From Antarctobacter aquimaris (GTDB taxonomy: Bacteria; Pseudomonadota; Alphaproteobacteria; Rhodobacterales; Rhodobacteraceae), in contig NZ_FXYF01000006.1 in NCBI RefSeq assembly GCF_900184945.1, positions 124,001 to 188,000 of the forward strand: DNA of 64,000 nucleotides, given 5' to 3'. This document shows, piece after piece, positions 1 to 10,358 of this stretch (the stretch's first letter is position 1; every line of letters begins with the position of its first letter). The notes below the pieces were generated by a model. It was not told the DNA's origin and made no database searches. It saw only the letters and a program-made list of their open reading frames with translations. The translations under genes and the position numbers were made by a program.

Positions 1-1650
1 GAACACATCCGGGGACAGGCCGCTCACGTCGATCCGGTCCAGGCCCTGTTCAAAGTCGATGATCTGGTCGCGCGCCGCGCCGATCCCGGCATCCCCCGCC
101 GTCGCAAAGACAAAGTGGTCGGCCTCGGCCCCGCCGGTCAGCGCATCGCTCCCGGTGCCGCCGATCAGCACGTCCATCCCGGCATTGCCGCGCAGCACGT
201 CGACCCCCTCTCCGCCCTCCAGCGTGTCGTTTTCGCCCGACCCGATGATCGTGTCGTTGCCGCCATTGCCGGACAGCCGGTTGGCCCGCAGGTTGCCGAC
301 GATGAAATCGCCGCCGCCGCCGCCCTCGACGTTCTCGAAGTTGACGATGGTGTCGCCGCTGACCAGCGGATCGCCGGAGACGCTGTTGTTCCACAGCCGC
401 ACCGTGACGCCGCCGGCCGCCGCCGAGTAGTCCAGCGTGTCGCTGTCGCCCGGCGAGCCGTCGAGGAAATCCGCGTCGGGGCTGCCGATCAGCCAGTCGT
501 CGCCGTATCCCCCGGTCAGGCTGTCGGCCCCGGTGCCCCCGTCCAGCGTGTCGTTGTCGGTATTGCCGTTCAGCGTATCCGCGCCCTCGCCGCCCAGGAT
601 CGAATCGTTGCCGCCGCGGCCGAACAGGGTGTTGGCCGTGGCGTTGCCGGTGAGCGTGTCATTGCCAGCGCCGCCGATGCCGTTTTCGATCACCACGCCG
701 CTGGCAATGGTGAATCCGCCGTGGAACCCCGCCAGGTGGGACACAAAACCGCCGCCGCCCGCCGCGAACGCCAGCGTCGCGGCGCGCAGGTCGATCACCG
801 CATCGGTGCTGCCGTCATGGCGGATGGCATCCAGCCCGGCGGTGTCCCAGATCGTCCTGTAGCTGCGGTCAAGGCTCTGCATGACATAGAAATCGTCCCC
901 CGCCGCCGCTGTCGTATTGACCCCGTACTTGCGCTGAACGGCGATGATGTCGATCGCCGACGGGTTTTCCGGCGAACCAAAGGGAATGACCGACTCGGGC
1001 AGATTGCCCAGCGGTCCGGTGGCCCAGCCGCGATTGTAGCTCATCACCGAAAAGACCTCCTGGTTGAGGTCGTTGTCGCCGTAGTCCCCAAAAGCGGAGG
1101 TGACCCCGGGCATGACGATGGCCCCAAGGTCCGCGTCGTGCGTGTGGGTCAACCCGATCAGGTGGCCGATTTCATGGATCAGGATCAGAAAGCCGAACCC
1201 GCCTTCGTCCAGCGCCCCGGCATCCGTCCATTGCGGCACCCGGTTCGACATGAACATCTGCTGAACGCCGCCACCCGGATACCCCGCTTCGCCATAAGGC
1301 GGCGTGTCGCCGACCAGCACCTCGATATCGGCCTCGGCGCGGTTAGTCGTCTGCACGAACTGGATGTCGGCAACCGCGCTCCAGGTCGCAAAGGCCGCCA
1401 TGATCCGCGCCTGTTCATAGGCGCTGGTCGCATCCGCCACACGCGAATCCACGGTTTCGCCCGCACCGGCGATATAGACCCGGATCGGGTCCGCATCGTC
1501 GATGTTCAGCGTGGTCGCCACGGTATCGCCCAGGTCGGGCAATCGCGCCGCCGCCGTGCGGAACGCCCCGCTCCAACCCTCCGGCACACCGCCCAAGCGG
1601 ACCGCATCGGTCATCCAGCTCAAGGTCTGTTCGTCGCCGTATCCGCGCAT
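1..1650 (-). CDS. Serralysin-like M10 metalloprotease with RTX repeats (C-terminus outside window)
   Basis: This encodes a secreted zinc endopeptidase of the serralysin type, 550 codons of which are visible. The extended zinc motif HEIGHLIGLTH lies near residues 159-169, and the Met-turn SVMSY follows about 40 residues later. From about residue 320 the protein consists of glycine/aspartate-rich nonapeptides such as GGAGNDTLTGN and GRGGNDSILGG, which are calcium-binding RTX repeats. No N-terminal signal peptide is seen, which fits type I secretion through a C-terminal signal that would lie left of the window. The start at 1650 is chosen for the AAGGAGG element about 8 bases upstream. The frame stays open to base 1. 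No type I secretion genes are visible. Family assignment is firm; the protein substrate is unknown. Confidence 0.9.
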   Translation of the reverse strand, partial: MRGYGDEQTLSWMTDAVRLGGVPEGWSGAFRTAAARLPDLGDTVATTLNIDDADPIRVYIAGAGETVDSRVADATSAYEQARIMAAFATWSAVADIQFVQTTNRAEADIEVLVGDTPPYGEAGYPGGGVQQMFMSNRVPQWTDAGALDEGGFGFLILIHEIGHLIGLTHTHDADLGAIVMPGVTSAFGDYGDNDLNQEVFSVMSYNRGWATGPLGNLPESVIPFGSPENPSAIDIIAVQRKYGVNTTAAAGDDFYVMQSLDRSYRTIWDTAGLDAIRHDGSTDAVIDLRAATLAFAAGGGGFVSHLAGFHGGFTIASGVVIENGIGGAGNDTLTGNATANTLFGRGGNDSILGGEGADTLNGNTDNDTLDGGTGADSLTGGYGDDWLIGSPDADFLDGSPGDSDTLDYSAAAGGVTVRLWNNSVSGDPLVSGDTIVNFENVEGGGGGDFIVGNLRANRLSGNGGNDTIIGSGENDTLEGGEGVDVLRGNAGMDVLIGGTGSDALTGGAEADHFVFATAGDAGIGAARDQIIDFEQGLDRIDVSGLSPDVF

Positions 1651-2004
1651 GGTCTCATCGCCTCCTTCGGCCTCATCTGTCGAAGGGGGCGCCGTACCGG
1701 CGAAACGCCCGGGAACAAACCCGCAGCACATCGGATGATGCCCAGGGTCACGCGGATGCCCCCAGTCGGTCCCGCGGAGAAGGGCATGCCGAACATTTCA
1801 CGGGGCGCGCGCCGCAAAGTCAACGAATTCCGCCCGGGCTGCGGGCAAGGACTCGCGCGCCCACAGGCCGTGCGCGCGGCCGGACCATGGCCCTCGACTG
1901 CCCGGACCCCATGGAAAAGGGGCCGCGCCCGCAGACGCGACCCCTCTCATTCCCGCACCCCTGTCGGCCTGAAGGACCGCGGGAAACCGCACCGCAGGGC
2001 GGGC
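1651..2004. other. Intergenic region between the protease and the alcohol dehydrogenase
   Basis: This 354-base stretch has no convincing gene. It must hold the promoter of the leftward protease gene, but I cannot pick out reliable -35/-10 boxes. It also contains the terminator of the alcohol dehydrogenase operon, listed separately. Confidence 0.6.
1915..1945 (-). terminator. Rho-independent terminator of the leftward Fe-ADH operon
   Basis: AGGGGCCGCG pairs with CGCGACCCCT (one mismatch, 8-base loop). On the minus strand the stem is followed by TTTT. It lies about 60 bases past the stop codon of the alcohol dehydrogenase. Confidence 0.6.
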
Positions 2005-3174
2005 TCAGGTCCAGCCGGCCTCGGTCAGCGCCTCGGTCAGCTCCTCGGCGGTCAAGCCGATGGGGCTGGCCTTCATCGACGAGCTGGTCGCCGAGTTCTC
2101 GGCAATCGCCCGCGCCTGTTCCGCCGACAGCCGCGCCTCCGGCAGCGGCAGACCGGCACCGCGCGCCCAGCCCGCCAGCCCGTCGATGCCGCAGCCCAGC
2201 GCCTTCAGACACCAGCCGTCGACCTCGGCCAGCCTGACGGCGGTCACGGAGCCCGGCGCCGCCCGGCGCCGCAACAGGCGCAGCACCGGCGGCAGCAGCT
2301 GGCCACAGATCGCCCCGTGCGCGGCCCCCGTTTCGCCGCCCAGCACCCCGGCCACGCCATGCACGGCCCCCAGCCCGGCGTTGGCCAGGGCGATGCCGCT
2401 CTGGCAGGCGACAAGGGACAGCGCATCCCGCGCGCCCCGGTCCTCGCCGACCTGCGCCAGCCGCGCCAGCCCAGCCAGTCCGCGCGGGATCGCGTCGCGG
2501 CACAGCGCGTCGGTAAAGGGGTTCGCGCGCGACGACAGGTAGGGCTCGATCACCTGCGTGACCGCGTCCAGCCCGCTGGCCATGGTCACATCCAGCGGCG
2601 CGCCATCGCTCAGCCCCGGGTCAATGACCGCCAGCCGCGCCATCATGCGCGGGTCGCGCAGGCTGACCTTGCGGCGGTGTTCGGGCACGCCGATCACCGC
2701 GTTGCGCGTCACTTCGGACCCGGTGCCCGCCGTTGTCGGCAGGGCGACAAAGGGCAAGGGATCGACGTGCAGCGGCAGCCCCTTTCCCACCACTTCGAGG
2801 TGCTCCAGCGGATCGGGGTCCGGCGCGGGCAGCAGTGCCGCCAGCGCCTTGCCAAAGTCCAGCGCCGCACCGCCGCCCATCGCGACGACCGCCTCAGGCC
2901 CGAAACCGCGTGCACGGGCCAGCGCGGCGGTCAGCATGTCGAGATCCGGCTCGGCGCCGCAGGTCTCGCGGTGCAGCACCGCGCCCGCCGCCTCCAGCGC
3001 CTTTGCCAGAGGCGCCGACCGGCCAGGGGACCGCCCGTGTACCAGCACGATCCGCCGCCCCAGGCCCAGGATCTCGGGCGCGCAGGCCAGCGCCTCGCCC
3101 CGGCCAAAGCGGATGCGCGCCGGCAGGATCAGGCCGAACGGCGCGATCCCGGAAACATCCAGAGGCCCGCTCAT
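2005..3174 (-). CDS. Iron-containing alcohol dehydrogenase family protein
   Basis: This 389-residue protein belongs to the group III (iron-type) alcohol dehydrogenases, which interconvert aldehydes or ketones and alcohols with NAD(P)H. A GGG-A-DFGK nucleotide motif lies around residues 100-109, and the PTTAGTGSE motif is at about 146-154. The usual metal ligands are Asp, His, His, His. Here they are Asp203, Gln207, His272 and His286, so the second ligand is glutamine. From memory, a DALTQ-IEPY version occurs in one subgroup of the family, so this need not mean loss of activity. The start overlaps the stop of the upstream ThDP-enzyme gene by four bases (ATGA), so the two are translationally coupled. 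In this context it could reduce an aldehyde released by the locus aldolase, as FucO does after FucA; that role is inferred. Confidence 0.88.
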   Translation of the reverse strand: MSGPLDVSGIAPFGLILPARIRFGRGEALACAPEILGLGRRIVLVHGRSPGRSAPLAKALEAAGAVLHRETCGAEPDLDMLTAALARARGFGPEAVVAMGGGAALDFGKALAALLPAPDPDPLEHLEVVGKGLPLHVDPLPFVALPTTAGTGSEVTRNAVIGVPEHRRKVSLRDPRMMARLAVIDPGLSDGAPLDVTMASGLDAVTQVIEPYLSSRANPFTDALCRDAIPRGLAGLARLAQVGEDRGARDALSLVACQSGIALANAGLGAVHGVAGVLGGETGAAHGAICGQLLPPVLRLLRRRAAPGSVTAVRLAEVDGWCLKALGCGIDGLAGWARGAGLPLPEARLSAEQARAIAENSATSSSMKASPIGLTAEELTEALTEAGWT

Positions 3175-4958
3175 AGGTCCGGCGATACCTTCCAGTCGCG
3201 CAGCTTGTAGACCAGCCCGGGGCGCACGCGCTCCTTGGTGTCGGGCTCCTGCAAGCGGCGCTTGAAAGAATGGATCGGTGTCGCCATGTCGTCGATCCGC
3301 ACCTCGACCACCGACGGCCCGTCATGGGCAAAGGCCTCGTCCAGCGCCGCGCCGATCTCGTCCGGCTTGTCGACGTAGATGCCCTTCAGCCCCAGCGCGG
3401 CGGCAGCGGCGGCATAGCCGGGCACCGCGCCCTGGGTTTCCAGGTCGACCGAGATCGTCTGGCCGAAATAGAACTTCTGCCAGAAGTTGATCCAGCCCAG
3501 CTTGCCGTTGTTGATCACCACGTTGACGATCCGCTGGTTGTAGACCGCCTGCGTCGCCAGTTCGCCGATGGTGTAGGAAAACGCGCCGTCGCCCGCCACG
3601 GTGACGATGCGCGCACCCTTGGGCATCACGGTCGCCGCCCCGATGGCGCCGGGCACCGAATAGCCCAGCCCCCCCTGCCCGCGCGCGTAGAGGAACTGCC
3701 GACCGGGTTTCTTGGCCGGGATGTAGCCGGCGATCCAGCCGGCGGCAAAGGACGCGTCCGACACCATGATGTCATCCTCGCCCAGCCGCGCCGCGATCTC
3801 GGCCATGACGCGCGGCGGCTGCACCGGGATCCTGTCCGAGGCCATCTCCTCGGCCTTGATCTGATCGCAGCTGTCCTTGACCTCCCTGATGCGCTCCATC
3901 CACTCGGGGTTCGCGTCGGAACGGTCCTCGTCCAGCGCGGCACCCAGCGCGAGGATCGTCTCGCGCACGTCGCCCAGCAAGGGCACCGTGGGGCGGAAGG
4001 TGCGGCCATGCTCCAGCGGGTCGCAGTCGATGGTGATGGTGGCCTGTTCCGGCGTCGGCATGGTCCAGTTCAGCCCGGTGTTCTGGCTCACCTTGGAGCC
4101 GCACCAGATCACCAGGTCCGCCTCGCCGATCAGCTCGATCGCCGCCAGAGACCCCAGCGGGTTCAGCACCCCGGCCGCATAGTCGCGCGTCTCCGGCACC
4201 GATCCCTTGCCCGTCAGCGAGGTCACGACAAGCCCGCCCAGCCGGTCGGCAAAGGCGGTCACGACACCCGCCGCGTCCGAGCCATGCACCCCGCCGCCGC
4301 AGACCAGCGCCGGGCGCCGGGCCTTGCGGATCAGGTCGGCGGCCTTCTGCACCTCCGTCTGCGGCGCGACGGACCGCAGGTAGGGGATGTGGACGCAGCG
4401 GTTGTCGGTGGTGGCCTTCAGCACTTCCGGGTCCCAGTCGGCGTCGAATATGTCGTGCGGGATCACCAGCGCCACGGGGCCGGGGCGCGGCGCGGTGGCG
4501 ATGCGAAAGGCGGTGCGCAGCAATTCGGGCAGCGACGCCAGCGTCGGCACCTGAAAGGCGTCCTTGCAGCAGGTCTTGAAAAAGGCCACCTGGTCGAACC
4601 CCTGGCTGGCGATGCCCTTGGTCTTGAGCGACAGCCAGTCCAGCGGCACGTCACCGATGATGCCCACCATCGGCACCGAGGCGTTCAGCGCCTCGAGGAA
4701 CCCCGCCGGCAGCAGGTTCGCGCCCGGCCCCACGGTGGCGTCGCAGACACCGACCTTGCCGGTGACGCGGGCATAGCCGTCGGCGGCATAGGCGGCGTTG
4801 CGTTCGTCGCGCATCAGGATGTGCCGGATCTGGTCGGGACGCCGGGCAATCGCGTCGTGCAGCGCGGTGGTCTGCCCGCCGGGCATGCCAAAGACGCATT
4901 CCACGCCGTACTCCAGCATCATCTCCACAATCAGATCGCCCGCATGAAGCCTGGTCAT
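3171..4958 (-). CDS. Thiamine diphosphate-dependent enzyme of the acetolactate synthase-like family
   Basis: This 595-residue protein has the three-part fold of ThDP decarboxylases and carboligases. The N-terminal half carries the cofactor-activating glutamate (Glu52 in RDERNAAYAADGYAR) and a GPGANLLPAG motif. The ThDP/Mg motif runs from GDGAFSY to NN at about residues 455-484. The activating Glu argues against glyoxylate carboligase, which lacks it. The start at 4958 gives an AGGAGG ribosome site, whereas an upstream in-frame extension of 43 residues looks non-coding. It is cotranscribed with the Fe-ADH gene, and a strong hairpin (5164-5191) separates it from the ABC transporter genes upstream. 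The reaction is unknown; a C2 or C3 carboligase or decarboxylase within the polyol pathway is a reasonable guess. Confidence 0.82.
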   Translation of the reverse strand: MTRLHAGDLIVEMMLEYGVECVFGMPGGQTTALHDAIARRPDQIRHILMRDERNAAYAADGYARVTGKVGVCDATVGPGANLLPAGFLEALNASVPMVGIIGDVPLDWLSLKTKGIASQGFDQVAFFKTCCKDAFQVPTLASLPELLRTAFRIATAPRPGPVALVIPHDIFDADWDPEVLKATTDNRCVHIPYLRSVAPQTEVQKAADLIRKARRPALVCGGGVHGSDAAGVVTAFADRLGGLVVTSLTGKGSVPETRDYAAGVLNPLGSLAAIELIGEADLVIWCGSKVSQNTGLNWTMPTPEQATITIDCDPLEHGRTFRPTVPLLGDVRETILALGAALDEDRSDANPEWMERIREVKDSCDQIKAEEMASDRIPVQPPRVMAEIAARLGEDDIMVSDASFAAGWIAGYIPAKKPGRQFLYARGQGGLGYSVPGAIGAATVMPKGARIVTVAGDGAFSYTIGELATQAVYNQRIVNVVINNGKLGWINFWQKFYFGQTISVDLETQGAVPGYAAAAAALGLKGIYVDKPDEIGAALDEAFAHDGPSVVEVRIDDMATPIHSFKRRLQEPDTKERVRPGLVYKLRDWKVSPDL

Positions 4959-5163
4959 TGCTCTGTCCTCCTGGTCGTCGATGGCCCGCAGAGGGGCTGA
5001 AAGGGCGGGTCCGGCGGACCCTTGTCCACCTCGAAACACCCCCGACGGGTGCCTCGGGCCGCATCGCCGGAACGGACCGCCGCGCATCCGCGCACCGCGC
5101 CATTGGCGCGGGGGGCGAAGCGGTCGAAACCTGCCGGCAAGGGCGTGAATCTGTTGCCGAGTC

Positions 5164-5191
5164 GGGAACGGCGGATTGCGCCGCCGTTCCC
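5164..5191 (-). terminator. Strong hairpin between the binding-protein gene and the ThDP-enzyme gene
   Basis: GGGAACGGCGG and CCGCCGTTCCC form a perfect 11-bp stem around a 6-base loop. There is no U-tract, so it may be a partial terminator or an mRNA-stabilising hairpin that sets the expression of the transporter genes apart from the two downstream enzyme genes. Confidence 0.5.
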
Positions 5192-5241
5192 TGTGGCCGG
5201 GTGCGGGAGGAAGGGGAGTGCGCTCCCCCCCGCGGGCCCGG

Positions 5242-6957
5242 TCACTGGTTCCAGGACTTGATCAGCTCGTCATAGGCGACGGTGATCGGGGTCTCTTCCT
5301 CGTCGGCCAGCTTGGCCTTGGGCGAACCGGGCTGGCTGAGCCAGTATTCCGGGTCCTGCTCCTCGTTCAGCTTGGGACCGATGTCGCCCATGATGCCGGC
5401 GCGCTCGAGACGCTCCAGCACCCGCTCCTGTTCGGCGCAGAGCGCATCCAGCGCTTCCTGCGGGGTCTTGTCCCCGGACAGGGCGTCACCGATGTTCTGC
5501 CACCACAGCTGCGCCAGCTTGGGATAGTCAGGCACGTTCGTCCCGGTCGGCGACCAGCGGACGCGGGCCGGCGAGCGGTAGAACTCGATCAGGCCACCCA
5601 GACGGGGCGCGCGATCGGTGAAGTGCTGGCTGTCGATGGTCGACTCGCGGATGAAGGTCAGGCCGACGTCGGACTTCTTCAGGTCCACGGTCTTGGAGAC
5701 CACGAACTGCGCGTAGAGCCAGGCGGCCTTGGCGCGATCCTCGGGGGTCGACTTCATCAGCGTCCAGGACCCGGCGTCCTGGTAGCCGATCTTGGTGCCT
5801 TCTTCCCAGTAGACGCCATGCGGCGAGGGGGCCATGCGCCACTTCGGCGTGCCGTCCTCGTTCATGACCGGCAGACCGGGCTCCACCATCGACGCGGTGA
5901 AGGCGGTGTACCAGAACATCTGCTGGGCCACGGTGCCCTGCGCCGGCAGCGCGCCGGCCTCGGCAAAGTTCATGCCGGCCGCGGCCGGGGGCGCGTATTT
6001 GGTCAGCCACTCCTTGGCCTTGCGGATCGCATAGACCGCCGCGGGCGAGTTGGTGGCGCCGCCGCGCGCGACGCAGGAGCCGACAGGCTGGCTCTGCTCG
6101 TTCACGCGGATGCCCCATTCGTCGACCGGCAGGCCGTTCGGCTCACCCTTGTCCCCCATGCCGGCCATCGACATCCACGCGTCGGTGTAGCGCCAGCCCA
6201 GGCTCGGGTCCTTCTTGCCGTAGTCCATGTTGCCAAAGACCTCGGTCGGGCCACCGGCATAGGACATGTCGCGTCCGGTAAAGAACTCGGCGATGTCCTC
6301 GTAGGCCGACCAGTTGACCGGCACGCCGAGGTCGTAGCCATAGGCGGCCTTGAAGTCGGCCTTGGTCTTTTCGTCGTTGAACCAGTCGTAGCGGAACCAG
6401 TAGAGGTTCGCGAACTGCTGGTCGGGCAGCTGGTACAGCTTGCCGTCCGGCCCGGTGGTAAAGGACGTGCCGATGAAGTCGTCCAGGTCGAGCGTCGGCA
6501 GCGTCACGTCCGCGCCTTCGCCGGCCATCCAGTCGGTCAGGTTGCGGGCCTGCTGATAGCGCCAGTGGGTGCCGATCAGGTCGCTGTCGTTGATGTAGGC
6601 GTCATAGATGTTCTCGCCCGACTGCATCTGCGTCTGCAGCCGCTCCACCACGTCGCCTTCGCCGATCAGGTCATGCGTGACCTTGATGCCGGTGATGGCG
6701 GTAAAGGCCGGGGCCAGCACCTGGCTTTCGTATTCATGCGTGGTGATCGTCTCGGAGACCACCTTGATCTCCATGCCGGCAAACGGCGCCGCGGCATCGA
6801 CAAAGAACTGCATCTCGGCTTCCTGCTCGGCGCGGCTGAGCACGGACAGATCGCCGATCTCGCTGTCGAGAAACGCGCGAGCGGCCTCCATGTCGGCAAA
6901 GGCTGGCGCAGCTAGCGCAAGCGACAATGCCGCCGTTGTGGATAATAGTCGTTTCAT
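5242..6957 (-). CDS. Extracellular solute-binding protein, GlpV-like (polyol ABC importer)
   Basis: This is a 571-residue periplasmic binding protein of family 1. It begins with a clear Sec signal peptide (MKRLLSTTAALSLALAAPAFA, cleavage near residue 21). It is about 140 residues longer than the usual CUT1 sugar-binding proteins, but matches the unusual length of GlpV of the rhizobial GlpSTPQV glycerol importer. The gene set GlpS, GlpT, GlpP, GlpQ, DUF2160 and GlpV in this order also matches. A GGGAGGAA ribosome site precedes the start. The tryptophan- and tyrosine-rich central part fits polyol stacking. Glycerol itself is uncertain as the ligand, because the kinase at the head of the operon does not look like GlpK. 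Confidence 0.85.
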   Translation of the reverse strand: MKRLLSTTAALSLALAAPAFADMEAARAFLDSEIGDLSVLSRAEQEAEMQFFVDAAAPFAGMEIKVVSETITTHEYESQVLAPAFTAITGIKVTHDLIGEGDVVERLQTQMQSGENIYDAYINDSDLIGTHWRYQQARNLTDWMAGEGADVTLPTLDLDDFIGTSFTTGPDGKLYQLPDQQFANLYWFRYDWFNDEKTKADFKAAYGYDLGVPVNWSAYEDIAEFFTGRDMSYAGGPTEVFGNMDYGKKDPSLGWRYTDAWMSMAGMGDKGEPNGLPVDEWGIRVNEQSQPVGSCVARGGATNSPAAVYAIRKAKEWLTKYAPPAAAGMNFAEAGALPAQGTVAQQMFWYTAFTASMVEPGLPVMNEDGTPKWRMAPSPHGVYWEEGTKIGYQDAGSWTLMKSTPEDRAKAAWLYAQFVVSKTVDLKKSDVGLTFIRESTIDSQHFTDRAPRLGGLIEFYRSPARVRWSPTGTNVPDYPKLAQLWWQNIGDALSGDKTPQEALDALCAEQERVLERLERAGIMGDIGPKLNEEQDPEYWLSQPGSPKAKLADEEETPITVAYDELIKSWNQ

Positions 6958-7086
6958 TCTGGTCTTCCTCCCTTTGGTGTGGATTCTCAGTATTTTGCAG
7001 GCGCCCGCGTCGTCGCGGTAATTCGGTGGCGGGCGTGTGCCTCGGGTAAACTCGGTGCGGTCTCGGGGCGGCTTTCGGGGCGCGTG

Positions 7087-7488
7087 TCATGCCTTCCAGA
7101 AGACCAGGACAGCCCAGGCGGCACAGACCGCCATGGCCCAGGGTTGCGGCCCGGCCTCCAGCCCCAGCCAGGCCAGGTTGATGAAGGCCGATCCCAGCAG
7201 GGTGATGAACAGCCGGTCGCCGCGCGTCGTCTCGATCCCCAGGATGCCGACGCGCGGTGTCTCGGGAAAGCGGATCGCCAGCAGGGTAAAGATCACCAGC
7301 ACCGTGCCGATGCTCCAGAAGAACAGCGCGACGGGAAAGGACCATGCCATCCAGCCGCCCTTGGACATCTGGTCGGTCCACTTGAAATCGGTGCCGTCGT
7401 GCGGCACCGACAGGATCAGCGCCGCCAGGATCGACAGCAGGATCAGCGCGGTGACGGCGTAGACGATGGTCCAGCGGGACTTGGTCAT
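7087..7488 (-). CDS. DUF2160 family small membrane protein of the GlpSTPQV-type operon
   Basis: This 133-residue protein has four predicted membrane segments, near residues 8-27, 48-70, 95-110 and 115-132. It falls in the DUF2160 family, which is found almost only between glpQ-like and glpV-like genes. Its function is unknown; an accessory role in assembly or gating of the importer is only an inference from conserved location. It lies 54 bases after the GlpQ-like permease gene and 129 bases before the binding-protein gene. Confidence 0.8.
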   Translation of the reverse strand: MTKSRWTIVYAVTALILLSILAALILSVPHDGTDFKWTDQMSKGGWMAWSFPVALFFWSIGTVLVIFTLLAIRFPETPRVGILGIETTRGDRLFITLLGSAFINLAWLGLEAGPQPWAMAVCAAWAVLVFWKA

Positions 7489-7542
7489 GGTGACGTCACT
7501 CCCCGGTCATAGGGTTGCAAGGGGGCAGGCAAAGGTCGCGCA

Positions 7543-9265
<1,723 letters not shown>

Positions 9266-9266
<1 letters not shown>

Positions 9267-10351
9267 CAGGCGTTTCCTCCCTCGACCGGTTCCAGCCGCC
9301 AGTCGTCGACAAAGACCCCGACCTGCTCGGGGGCAAAGACCACCCGGCTGGCGTCCGCCGGCACGGGCATGCCTTCGGGCAGCACCACGTTGATCGGGGT
9401 GCCGGCCAGCTCGGCCCGCACGATGCGGTGGCGGCCCACGTCCTCGACCCGGTTCACCGTGACCGGCAGCCCGCCCGCGTCGGCAAAGCTGACGTATTCC
9501 GGGCGGATGCCGATCTGCACCCGGCCCTTGGGCGCGCCATAGCCATGGCCCAGCGGCACGGACTGCCCCGCCACCGTCGCGGTATCGCCCTGCACCTCCG
9601 CCTCCAGCAGGTTCATGCCGGGCGAGCCGATGAAATAGCCCACGAACGTATGGCCCGGCCGCTGGAACAGCTCATCCGGCGTGCCCAGCTGCACCACGCG
9701 GCCGTCGTGCATCACCACCACCTTGTCGGCAAAGGTCAGCGCCTCGGTCTGGTCGTGGGTGACGTAGATCATGGTGTGGCCGAACTGCCGGTGCAGCTGT
9801 TTCAGCTGGGTGCGCAGTTCCCACTTCATGTGCGGGTCGATCACCGTCAGCGGCTCGTCGAACAGGATCGCGTTGACATCCTCGCGCACCATGCCCCGGC
9901 CCAGCGAAATCTTCTGCTTCTCGTCGGCGGTCAGCCCGCGCGCCTTGCGCTTCAGCTGGTCCTCCATGCCGATCATCCTGGCGATCTGCTGCACCCGGTC
10001 GGCGATGTAGCTGGCCGGCATCCTGCGGTTGCGCAGCGGAAAGGCCAGGTTGTCGTGCACCGTCATGGTGTCGTAGACCACCGGGAACTGGAACACCTGC
10101 GCGATGTTGCGTTCGGTCGTGGGGGCGGCGGTCATGTCGGCGCCGTCGAACAGGATCTTGCCCCGCGTCGGCACCAGCAGCCCGGAAATGATGTTCAGCA
10201 GCGTGGACTTGCCGCAGCCCGAGGCCCCCAGCAGCGCATAGGCGCCGCCGTCGTCCCAGGTCAGGTTGATCGTCTTCAGCGCAAAATCGTCCTCGCCGCC
10301 GGGCCGGGGCAGGTAGCTGTGCGCGAGATCGGTGAGGTCTATGCGGGCCAT
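9266..10351 (-). CDS. ABC transporter ATP-binding protein, GlpT-like, with degenerate signature motif
   Basis: This 361-residue ATPase has an N-terminal nucleotide-binding domain and a C-terminal TOBE-type regulatory domain. Walker A is GASGCGKST (42-50), Walker B is ILFDEP (162-167), and the switch histidine is His199 in VTHD. The ABC signature, normally LSGGQ, is replaced by LTADEKQ (140-146). Its partner at 10359-11444 has the opposite pattern, which suggests an asymmetric heterodimer. The start at 10351 (MARIDLT) is chosen over an upstream in-frame start because the extension is proline-rich and overlaps the previous gene. Seven bases separate the two ATPase genes. Confidence 0.88.
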
Positions 10352-10358
10352 GGGTGCC

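Noticed and set aside
1-700. Short periodic repeats at the left edge that could suggest a CRISPR array or minisatellite
   Set aside because: In the protease frame they translate into RTX calcium-binding nonapeptides, which explains the periodicity.
115-3210. A 1031-codon rightward open frame across the protease and alcohol dehydrogenase region
   Set aside because: It is antisense to two genes with complete catalytic motifs. High GC leaves few stop codons in the mirror frame, and its translation is an Arg/Pro/Gln-rich sequence without domains.
3171-4958. Annotation of the ThDP enzyme as glyoxylate carboligase, suggested by the nearby 2-hydroxyacid dehydrogenase
   Set aside because: Glyoxylate carboligase lacks the activating glutamate, and this protein has it (Glu52). 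The neighbouring genes also lack hyi and glxR-type partners.
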